Below, piece by piece: positions 7,206 to 13,056 of a DNA stretch of 13,437 nt (positions are counted from its first letter, which is position 1; each line of letters begins with the position of its first letter). The translations under genes were made by a program, and so were the position numbers. Source of the stretch: JAAYKS01 sp964479435 (GTDB lineage Bacteria; Bacillota; Clostridia; Saccharofermentanales; UBA5734). Location: the NCBI GenBank assembly GCA_964479435.1, contig CAYZME010000052.1, positions 1 to 13,437 on the forward strand, read 5' to 3'. The notes beneath the pieces were generated by a model. The model saw only the letters and a list, made by a program, of their open reading frames with translations. It ran no database searches and was not told the DNA's origin.

Positions 7206-7670
7206 TGACCTGACCCCAAATAATATACCATCTCGAAAGTTAGCTTTCTGGTGATAAAATCAAATCACGAGAGGAGCCGACTATGAAACAAAGACACACT
7301 GAGGAACAAATCATCGGGATTCTGAAAAGGATCCAAGTCGACAACGGTCCGTAATTCATCTCATGAGCCTTGGGCGCTTAAGCTTACTTCAACAAAGTGG
7401 AACTGGAATACTAGTGTCCAGGAACGCCGACGGACAATGCTCATATCGACTCCTTCACGGAAGTTTTCGGGACGAGTGCCAGAATACGAACTGGTTCATG
7501 TCGCCAGCAGACGCACGGGAGAAGATCGAAAGGTGGAAAAACGGATACAATGAGTTCAGACCGCACTCTGCACCAACATACCTGACTCCGGCTGAATATG
7601 CCCGCAAGACGGGAGTTTCAGCCACGTGAATATCGGATTTTTCTCATCAAGACTGGACCTGGTTCCAGAG
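7206..7670 (+). mobile_element. Decayed, internally deleted IS3-family element
   Basis: TGACCTGACCCC at 7206-7217 resembles an IS3-family left inverted repeat. It is followed by a ribosome binding site (GAGGAG, 7271-7276) and the first codons of an orfA. About 1 kb is missing, because orfA codon 18 runs straight into orfB sequence around the second catalytic Asp. The right end is not clear; sequence near 7660-7670 (GACTGGACCTGG) may be the decayed end. No target duplication was recognised. It is a dead remnant separating the ATPase gene from mcrB. Confidence 0.75.
7283..7629 (+). pseudogene. IS3-family transposase remnant (orfA start fused to orfB end)
   Basis: The ATG at 7283 gives MKQRHTEEQIIGILK, a classic IS3-family OrfA N-terminus. 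The frame then passes directly into VDNGP, the OrfB motif around the second catalytic Asp. The frame is broken by TAA 7352, TGA 7364, TAA 7379 and TAG 7412. It also shifts frame near 7460, after PGTPTDNAHIDSF. The remaining OrfB C-terminus (GSFRDEC, DAREKIERW, YNEFRPHSA, LTPAEYARKTG) continues to TGA 7627-7629. At least one large deletion, four stops and one frameshift make it non-functional. An apparent ORF at 7363-7629 is only this out-of-frame remnant, not a gene. Confidence 0.88.
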
Positions 7671-7727
7671 TACACTTCGCTCGGTGAGCCGTCATCATTT
7701 AGGATTATTGAAGGGTAGCGTGATTCT

Positions 7728-7799
7728 ATGAAAGAGTGGTTTGGTTTTTATGGAGATTATGACAACTGGTTAGACAATATTATTAAGGTCGTGCACTGA
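7728..7799 (+). CDS. Possible 23-residue ORF ahead of mcrB
   Basis: ATG 7728 to TGA 7797 encodes a 23-residue peptide rich in aromatic and acidic residues (MKEWFGFYGDYDNWLDNIIK...). It ends 17 nt before the mcrB ATG, and GAAGGG at 7710-7715 is a weak upstream ribosome binding site. An in-frame TAG just upstream shows that it is not the visible tail of a longer gene. It could be a leader peptide, a small protein, the remnant of a gene, or chance. Confidence 0.25.
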   Translation: MKEWFGFYGDYDNWLDNIIKVVH

Positions 7800-7801
7800 T
7801 T

Positions 7802-7819
7802 AAGGAGGACTTGGAGATG
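7802..7819 (+). promoter_or_regulatory. Ribosome binding site fixing the mcrB start
   Basis: AAGGAGG (7802-7808) lies 8 nt before ATG 7817. It is only 2 nt from the in-frame TTG at 7811, so the ATG is the better start. Confidence 0.75.
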
Positions 7820-9988
7820 GCTGTAGCAAACGAGTATGAAAAGGCGGCACTGGCATTGAGCAATTATATAACCGCCCACAACGTGGTTTTTGATACAGCC
7901 GAAGCGGATGTCGCTTCTGCTCGGCGTAGTTTTCAGGAACAGTTTTCTCCAGAAAAACTGAAAGTCCTGACTGATGAGAATTTGCTTGATACCATCTTCT
8001 TATCTGCCAATTCCAATAACCAGAGTCTGTGCTACCATTTGGAGTTTAACCCGACGTATAAGAAATATTTCGGCAGCATTTCCGGCGGCTCTGCGTACAA
8101 GTTTGGGTTGTTCCAAAAGCGGGAAGATAGAAACTGGATGACCGGGTCTCCTCAGAAACCAACTGCTTTGCCCGAGGGAGACGCGTTAGCACTTGGCAAG
8201 CAGATTCGTGATTACCTGGTAAATGGTTATGAAATCATAGCTGAGGCCACTTTAGAAACCGTAGAGGACTACGATGCTCTTGACGGACGGCTAAAGACTG
8301 AGCTGGGACAGTATGCCTCATATGCTTGGTTTCAGAAGTATTTCTTTATGTCTTTCCCTGATGAACTTGTTGGATGGTATTCCGAAGACTGGATTAAGCA
8401 TTTTTTGTATGGCTTGGGTATAGCTCCGAAAGATAATTACTATACCCTTAGCGGACAGTTATCCATCGTAAAGCGGCTTACCGGCCTACCACCAGCTCAT
8501 TTCCAAGAATTATGTTATAAGGCTTTTGGCGAAAGGAGGCATTTTTATCGTCTCGGTTCGTCTGATGATAATTCCAGTTACGTAGACGACTGGCGGTCGC
8601 GTGGCATTGTAGCTGTAGGATGGAATGAACTGGACGACCTTACAAGCTACATGAAGAACGGAGAAATTGACCGTAAAAACCTTGCAGCTAAAATGCAGTC
8701 TCTTTATTATCCAAACGACGCCAGAACAGCTTCGCGCAAAGCTGGTGAAGTCAAGTCCTTTTTTGAATCCGCATCGGATGATGTTTTTCTTGTTGCCAAC
8801 GGTGAACGGTTAATTGCTCTGGTAGACAACCTAACGCCTTATTTTTTCGACTCTGGTCAGCCTATGTCTCATTGCAAAAGAGGCAAATGGCATTCGGTAT
8901 TTGGGAATACGGATAAGTTGCCCATACCAGAGGGTTTATTAACAACCTGTTATGAAATAAAAAAAGTCGATAATTTGATTTATCTGTACGATAAATATTA
9001 TAATTTTCTTGATTCAAAGATTATAAAAATAAATAATAAAGATGATATTTTATTAAAAACAATGAAGAACATGCCTGTATATAAGCCCTTGCCAACAAGG
9101 TCACCACGCTTGTCGAAACGACATCCAATAAACGTCATACTGTACGGAGCGCCTGGAACTGGCAAGACATATACTACTACTGAGTATGCCATGGCAATAA
9201 TAAACAATGTTGATATAAGAAACACTACGTTGACGCCAGAAGAACGTAAAGCACTCGTCTTGGCGTACAAAGCAAAAATTAAGTCAGGGCAGATCGTATT
9301 TACGACGTTTCATCAAAGCTACGGATATGAAGATTTTATCCAAGGGCTGCGACCTGTTACGAGCTCCGATGTTATGAAGTTCGCAAATATCGATGGCGTA
9401 TTCAAACGGATAGCGGATAAAGCGATGAATGACGATGAAAATAATTATGTTATTATTATTGATGAAATAAACAGAGGAAATATTTCAAAAATATTTGGAG
9501 AGCTGATAACACTTATCGAACCCGACAAGCGCTGGGGCGAGGTTAACGAATTAAGTGTGACCTTGCCATCTGGAGAGATATTTGCAGTCCCAAACAACCT
9601 CTACATAGTGGGGACGATGAACTCTGCCGACAAGTCTATATCACTGATTGATACGGCACTTCGCAGAAGATTTGATTTTATCGAAACCGCTCCGAATGCC
9701 AAGCTTGTTGAAGATGCGGTTTTAAGCCAGATTTTAGATCGGCTTAACAACGAGCTCCTGAGCGAACTTGACAGCACAGACCTCCTGGTCGGCCACGCTT
9801 ACTTCATAGGAAAAACAGAGGCAGACCTCGTAGGAATTATGAACCGTAACATCATCCCATTGCTTTATGAATACTTCTTTGACAACAGCAGAAAGGTCAA
9901 GGCTGTTGTTAATAAGGCGATAGAGAATTTCCCCTATATGGTGGAAGGCGAAAAGGTCGGTAGAATACGGATAGCAAAGAAAGACTGA
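7817..9988 (+). CDS. mcrB: McrB-type AAA+ GTPase with EVE/PUA-like reader domain (type IV restriction)
   Basis: A 723-residue motor and specificity subunit of a modification-dependent restriction system. Residues 1 to about 235 form an N-terminal domain of unknown function containing GSISGGSAYKFGLF. About 240-375 (HFYRLGSSDDNSSYVDDW, GIVAVGWNELDDL at 263-275, VFLVANGERLIALV) looks like the EVE/PUA-like fold used to read modified bases; this assignment is by pattern only. The McrB-type AAA+ domain has Walker A GAPGTGKT (444-451), TTFHQSYGYEDFIQGLRP, Walker B IIIDEINRGN (D549, E550), and MNSADKS (601-607), the position of the GTPase signature MNTADRS. An arginine-rich ALRRRFD follows. E. coli McrB couples GTP hydrolysis to the McrC nuclease, and the same is inferred here. 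mcrC starts 4 nt after the stop. Confidence 0.9.
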   Translation: MAVANEYEKAALALSNYITAHNVVFDTAEADVASARRSFQEQFSPEKLKVLTDENLLDTIFLSANSNNQSLCYHLEFNPTYKKYFGSISGGSAYKFGLFQKREDRNWMTGSPQKPTALPEGDALALGKQIRDYLVNGYEIIAEATLETVEDYDALDGRLKTELGQYASYAWFQKYFFMSFPDELVGWYSEDWIKHFLYGLGIAPKDNYYTLSGQLSIVKRLTGLPPAHFQELCYKAFGERRHFYRLGSSDDNSSYVDDWRSRGIVAVGWNELDDLTSYMKNGEIDRKNLAAKMQSLYYPNDARTASRKAGEVKSFFESASDDVFLVANGERLIALVDNLTPYFFDSGQPMSHCKRGKWHSVFGNTDKLPIPEGLLTTCYEIKKVDNLIYLYDKYYNFLDSKIIKINNKDDILLKTMKNMPVYKPLPTRSPRLSKRHPINVILYGAPGTGKTYTTTEYAMAIINNVDIRNTTLTPEERKALVLAYKAKIKSGQIVFTTFHQSYGYEDFIQGLRPVTSSDVMKFANIDGVFKRIADKAMNDDENNYVIIIDEINRGNISKIFGELITLIEPDKRWGEVNELSVTLPSGEIFAVPNNLYIVGTMNSADKSISLIDTALRRRFDFIETAPNAKLVEDAVLSQILDRLNNELLSELDSTDLLVGHAYFIGKTEADLVGIMNRNIIPLLYEYFFDNSRKVKAVVNKAIENFPYMVEGEKVGRIRIAKKD

Positions 9989-9992
9989 GAAC

Positions 9993-11378
9993 ATGCTAAA
10001 CTGCTTTGAAGAAACCAACATAAGAAATAATCGGCTTCCTGCGGAGTGGCAATCCCAGTCTGCCTTGGATGAGCTGAGTCAATTTCTTCAAATCAACTGG
10101 GAGCAGCGTTCCGTCTTTTATGATGACGGCGAAGTGACAAGCCGTCAGCAGTTCCTTGCATTTACAGGGCAAAAAGGTATAAGAACTGGCCATTATATCG
10201 GCACAATCGTATTTAGAGGGCAACAACTAAATATTTTTCCGAAGATGTTTAAGGCTGATAAAGACGACCACGACACGCAGGACTTGACGCTTCCACAGTT
10301 AATGAAAAATCTGGTACAGTGGATTGAATATTGTAATCGCTTTGATTATCCTTACATCAGCATTAAAAGTGACTTTGAAGATACAAGCGACCTAAGAGAA
10401 CTTTTCATCTCGTTATATATTCGCTATGTACAGAATGCCCTTGATCGTGGGTTGTTTTATCGGTATGAGGATAAAACAGAGGATTGTGTGGCAATCAAAG
10501 GTAGATTCGATGTTCGTGATTATGTATGCAATAAAGTGCCATCAGGTAACGCAGATAGGTTTTTATGCTCTTTTTCGAATTTTGAATTTGATAACCGGCT
10601 AAATCAAATAATAAAGCACACATGCAAATTCCTGAACAATGAAGCAAGCCGTGCTAATCAGAGGATTTTGCGCCATATCCTCATAAAACTGAGCGATGTG
10701 TCGGACATCAAATGCAAGCCTTCTGATTGTGATTCCATTCGCTTGAGCCGTCTACAAGGTAATTATCACATCATACTCAGTATGAGCAAGATGTTTCTAT
10801 TGAATCAGACGTCGTCCTACGAAATTGACACCAATGAGTCGTTTTGTTTTTTGTTTCCAACGGATTTCTTGTTTGAGGGCTTTATCGGCGGCTTTATGCA
10901 GAGCGTCCTTAATAATTCAGCAAGTGTCAAACTCCAAGCCAGCGAAGTTGCACTCGTGGAGGATATTATTATTGAAGAGCAGTCATACGGGAAAGCTTTC
11001 ACAATGCGCCATGATATTCATGTTGAACATAAAGAAAAAGGGCTCTTCATTCTGGACACGAAATATAAAGAAATCCGCAGGATAAAGGGAAATCTAGATG
11101 CATCACGAAACCTTAAAGCAGAGGCAAATCAACAAGATTTATATCAGATGTTCACCTATGCGATAAAAAGAGACCTGAAAGATATTTATCTTTTGTACCC
11201 TATGTATAGATATGAAGACGAGGAAGATTCGAGTACGAAAATGAAAATTTCGTTTTCATTGGAGGGTGTTTCGTACACGTTAATGGTTCACGTTATCCGT
11301 TTGCCTTTCATTTTTGAAGATGATACGGAGCGGGTTAAGTCACGACTAACTTCGGTAATACAGAATATCTTCGAGTAA
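9993..11378 (+). CDS. mcrC: McrC-type endonuclease subunit (type IV restriction)
   Basis: A 461-residue partner of McrB that provides DNA cleavage. The N-terminal half has the McrC-like segment GIRTGHYIGTIVFRGQQLNIFPK (about residues 54-76). The C-terminal domain has a PD-(D/E)XK nuclease core: a glutamate-rich HVEHKEKG, then FILDTKYK with Asp355 and Lys357, and the downstream NQQDLYQMFTYA segment typical of McrC. All catalytic elements appear present and the frame is intact. The ATG at 9993 is four bases after the mcrB stop with only a weak ribosome binding site, so translation is likely coupled to mcrB. Its AT-rich base composition matches mcrB. A terminator lies about 110 bp downstream. 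Confidence 0.9.
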   Translation: MLNCFEETNIRNNRLPAEWQSQSALDELSQFLQINWEQRSVFYDDGEVTSRQQFLAFTGQKGIRTGHYIGTIVFRGQQLNIFPKMFKADKDDHDTQDLTLPQLMKNLVQWIEYCNRFDYPYISIKSDFEDTSDLRELFISLYIRYVQNALDRGLFYRYEDKTEDCVAIKGRFDVRDYVCNKVPSGNADRFLCSFSNFEFDNRLNQIIKHTCKFLNNEASRANQRILRHILIKLSDVSDIKCKPSDCDSIRLSRLQGNYHIILSMSKMFLLNQTSSYEIDTNESFCFLFPTDFLFEGFIGGFMQSVLNNSASVKLQASEVALVEDIIIEEQSYGKAFTMRHDIHVEHKEKGLFILDTKYKEIRRIKGNLDASRNLKAEANQQDLYQMFTYAIKRDLKDIYLLYPMYRYEDEEDSSTKMKISFSLEGVSYTLMVHVIRLPFIFEDDTERVKSRLTSVIQNIFE

Positions 11379-11407
11379 AGAAGAAAACGAGGGCGTTTGC
11401 GTAGCTT

Positions 11408-11434
11408 GGAAAAATTCGGGGTGCTAATTTTTCC
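11408..11434 (+). other. Perfect 9-bp hairpin downstream of mcrC
   Basis: GGAAAAATT (11408-11416) and AATTTTTCC (11426-11434) flank a 9-nt loop. An outer TAGC/GCTA pair (11402-11405 and about 11440-11443) could extend it. The T-run lies inside the stem, so it may be a weak terminator or an mRNA-stabilising 3' structure. Confidence 0.4.
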
Positions 11435-11489
11435 GATTTGCTAGGTGATAGCGCATTTTATCAATAGTCCTTGCTTAGTTAACCAACAA

Positions 11490-11521
11490 AAAAGATCCGC
11501 TCAGGCTGGGCGGATCTTTTG
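11490..11521. terminator. Intrinsic, probably bidirectional terminator after mcrC
   Basis: AAAAGATCCG (11490-11499) pairs perfectly with CGGATCTTTT (11511-11520), and the stem extends inward by about three pairs around a short loop. The A-run and T-run on opposite sides allow termination in both directions. The next recognisable coding fragment begins at 11694. Confidence 0.85.
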
Positions 11522-11560
11522 TCTCTCTATTTCTATGAAGACTGGCTTCTGAGTTCACAT

Positions 11561-11640
11561 TTCTCTGAATGTAAAGGCATCAATTCTCTGAATGAAATCG
11601 CTACAAAACTCTGAATGATATTGCGCTATTTCTCTGCATG
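11561..11640. repeat. Four-unit 23-bp periodic repeat (CTCTGAATG core)
   Basis: The core CTCTGAATG starts at 11563, 11586, 11609 and (as CTCTGCATG) 11632, an exact 23-bp spacing each time. Units 1, 2 and 4 also share the preceding TT. The other 12-14 bases of each unit differ. The array lies between the mcrC terminator and the broken second ATPase gene. It might be an array of protein-binding sites, or the multiple terminal repeats of a lost transposon of the IS21 type. It is not a CRISPR: the conserved part and the gaps are too short. Confidence 0.75.
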
Positions 11641-11693
11641 CGTGAAGCTTTCAGGGAGAGAGTCTCCAATAGCGATGGAAGGAAGGAAGTCAA

Positions 11694-11779
11694 ATGTCTT
11701 ATCGACCGCAAGTGGTAGATAGCATTTTGGAGGATAGATTAGACTCCAAGGGTGCTGTTCTTATTCAAAGGCGCCAAAT
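11694..11779 (+). pseudogene. 5' fragment of a second AAA/DUF4143-type ATPase, cut by an IS
   Basis: The ATG at 11694, after a purine-rich GGAAGGAAGGAAG site (11677-11689), reads MSYRPQVVDSILEDRL...KGAVLIQ. This is like the N-terminus of the AAA_14/DUF4143 subtype whose Walker A is usually G-x-K-W-C-G-K-T. One extra base (an A in the AAA at 11767-11769) shifts the frame; from GGC 11770 the bases give G-A-K. The IS3-family element follows at once, and the right flank resumes with TGG TGC GGA (W-C-G). The expected Lys-Thr is then CAG GCG (Gln-Ala), and stops follow soon after. The gene is dead through a frameshift, a degenerate P-loop and the insertion. It differs from the intact ATPase at 5831. 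Confidence 0.72.
11777..11779. repeat. Left copy of 3-bp AAT target-site duplication
   Basis: AAT here and AAT at 13057-13059 flank the IS. Collapsing them into one copy restores a continuous G-A-K-W-C-G codon series, which supports a true duplication despite its short length. Confidence 0.65.
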
Positions 11780-11806
11780 GTATACTGCTCCCCAAGGATG
11801 TGACAC
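11780..11806 (+). repeat. Left terminal inverted repeat of the IS
   Basis: The end begins GTATACTGCTCCCC and reaches TGACAC at 11801-11806. It matches the right end imperfectly. It carries TATACT (11781-11786), a -10-like box at the extreme end. Confidence 0.7.
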
Positions 11807-11829
11807 GGAAAACGGACAGCAAGTATAAT
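11800..11829 (+). promoter_or_regulatory. Putative internal promoter of the IS transposase
   Basis: GTGACA (11800-11805) and a perfect TATAAT (11824-11829) are separated by 18 bp. The predicted transcription start is about 11836-11837, right at the orfA ATG, so transcripts would be leaderless or nearly so. Confidence 0.55.
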
Positions 11830-11836
11830 TGGAGGC

Positions 11837-12157
11837 ATGAAGAAGCGAAATCAGTACAGTGCAGAGTTCAAAACCCAGGTGGTTGTTGAGGTCCTCCGCG
11901 AGGAAGGGACCGTCAACGAGATCGCAGCCAGACATGGAATCAATCCAGTGATGTTGTCCAGATGGAAGGTCGAGTTTCTGGAGCGGGCATCGGACGTATT
12001 CAAAAGGAAACCCTCTGAAGCCGAGAAGGAATTGGAGCAGGAACGCCAACATGTGGCCGATCTGGAACGCAAGGTAGGGCAGTTGACGTATGAGGTCGAC
12101 TGGTTGAAAAAAAAAGATCAGGAAATACAAACCCTACGACGCAAGCGAGGCCTCTGA
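11837..12157 (+). CDS. IS3-family transposase OrfA (DNA-binding subunit)
   Basis: A 106-residue OrfA. The N-terminal helix-turn-helix (YSAEFKTQVVVEVL...TVNEIAARHGINPVMLSRWK, about residues 7-45) binds the IS ends. The C-terminal half (about 55-95) is a leucine-zipper-like coiled coil (EKELEQERQHVADLERKVGQL) for dimerisation. It ends with DWLKKK over an A9G tract, the usual place for frameshifting into OrfB. GGAGG (11831-11835) is only 1 nt from the ATG, which is too close for efficient initiation. The stop at 12155-12157 lies one base before the TTG of orfB. Confidence 0.92.
   Translation: MKKRNQYSAEFKTQVVVEVLREEGTVNEIAARHGINPVMLSRWKVEFLERASDVFKRKPSEAEKELEQERQHVADLERKVGQLTYEVDWLKKKDQEIQTLRRKRGL
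12107..12116 (+). promoter_or_regulatory. A9G slippage or frameshift site between orfA and orfB
   Basis: Nine A residues (12107-12115) then G encode the end of DWLKKK in OrfA. The OrfB frame is open from 12108, just after a TGA at 12105. OrfB lies in the +1 frame relative to OrfA, so fusion needs loss of one A, gain of two, or a +1/-2 shift, rather than the -1 shift usual in this family. Transcriptional slippage on the A9 run would do it. Confidence 0.55.
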
Positions 12158-12158
12158 G

Positions 12159-12992
12159 TTGGTGGAGCGGAACCATCCACAACTGACGGTCAAGCGCCAG
12201 GCCGAACTTTTGGACATTGCCCGGACCAGTGTGTATCGCCAGAGGTCTCCCCAACCGGTGAACGACGAGGAACTGGAGATCCGCAGTCGGATCGACCGGA
12301 TCCATACCGCCGAACCCACCTGGGGCTATCGGACGATCACCAGGGTGCTGCGGAGGGATCACGGGTTTGTCATCAATCGCAAGCGGACACGCCGAATGAT
12401 GCGGGAAATGGGCATCTACACCCTGTACCCGCAGCCGAACCTGAGCAAGAGATACCATGCGCAATACGTCCGACCTTACCTGCTGCGTCATCTGCCGATC
12501 GAGCGGACCGACCAGGTATGGGGCGTGGACATCACGTACATACCGATGAAGAAAGGTTTCATGTACCTGTTTGTCATCATCGACTGGTACAGTCGGTATA
12601 TTGTGGATTACGAGCTGTCGACCACGTTGGAGAAGACCTTTGTCATCAATTGTCTTAAGCGTGCCTTGGCGCGTCGCCAGCCGGAAATCATCAACAGTGA
12701 TCAGGGCGGACATTTCACCAACCCGGACTATATTGCGCTGTTGGAGGAACACAAAGTCAGGATCAGTATGGACGGCAAGGGCCAATGCCTGGACAATGCC
12801 CGAACGGAACGATTCTTCCGCACCTTGAAGTATGAACGGATCTACGTCGACGAAATCGGTACGCCCAGAGAACTGCGAGCCATGTTGAACGCCTACATAC
12901 CCCACTACAATCAGTGTCGGCCACATTCTTCGCTGGATGGTTCTGTGCCGGAAAGCTGTTACCTCGGTCAACCGCTCACAATGGTGGGTTGA
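12159..12992 (+). CDS. IS3-family transposase OrfB (DDE catalytic subunit)
   Basis: A 277-residue catalytic protein counted from TTG 12159; the frame is open back to 12108 and may be read as an OrfA-OrfB fusion. The N-terminal part (LTVKRQAELLDIARTSVYRQ, then GYRTITRVLRRDHG and NRKRTRRMMREMGI) is the usual helix-turn-helix-containing region. The retroviral-integrase-type core has D124 in GVDITYIP, D181 in NSDQGGHFT and E217 in NARTERFFRTLK, giving DD(35)E with 35 residues between the last two. The end, YNQCRPHSSLDGSVPESCY, is complete. All catalytic residues are intact, so the element may be active. A separate start at TTG 12159 or GTG 12162 could be reached by re-initiation after the orfA stop. 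Confidence 0.93.
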   Translation: MVERNHPQLTVKRQAELLDIARTSVYRQRSPQPVNDEELEIRSRIDRIHTAEPTWGYRTITRVLRRDHGFVINRKRTRRMMREMGIYTLYPQPNLSKRYHAQYVRPYLLRHLPIERTDQVWGVDITYIPMKKGFMYLFVIIDWYSRYIVDYELSTTLEKTFVINCLKRALARRQPEIINSDQGGHFTNPDYIALLEEHKVRISMDGKGQCLDNARTERFFRTLKYERIYVDEIGTPRELRAMLNAYIPHYNQCRPHSSLDGSVPESCYLGQPLTMVG

Positions 12993-13031
12993 AATATGTC
13001 AGGAAAGGGAAATACTTGTTTTCAAAAATCC

Positions 13032-13056
13032 GTGTCTTGACAACGGGGGGCATTAC
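13032..13056 (-). repeat. Right terminal inverted repeat of the IS
   Basis: The sequence starts GTGTC at 13032 and ends CGGGGGGCATTAC at 13056, pairing imperfectly with the left end. It contains a perfect outward TTGACA (13037-13042). Confidence 0.7.

Larger units (their letters stand above)
11780..13056 (+). mobile_element. Apparently intact IS3-family insertion sequence (about 1277 bp)
   Basis: The element contains orfA, a slippage site and orfB with a complete DD(35)E triad. It is bounded by related ends: left GTATACTGCTCCCC and right (reverse complement) GTAATGCCCCCC, each running inward to a GACAC sequence. The boundaries given follow from the AAT duplication. By the TG...CA convention they would be 11779 and 13057, because the flanking T and A are shared with the target. 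The length is typical of IS3-family elements. The subgroup was not determined. Base composition is higher than in mcrBC. It inserted into the Walker A codons of an ATPase gene. Confidence 0.88.

Noticed and set aside
7363..7629. Independent 88-residue gene
   Set aside because: It is the out-of-frame and then in-frame remnant of an IS3-family OrfB with stops and a frameshift.
7817..11378. A cognate DNA methyltransferase making this a type I-III or BREX-like system
   Set aside because: No methyltransferase motifs are visible in any gene of the window; McrB plus McrC alone fits a type IV system.
11561..11640. CRISPR array
   Set aside because: Only 9-11 bases are conserved per unit and gaps are 12-14 bp, with no cas genes; CRISPR repeats and spacers are longer.
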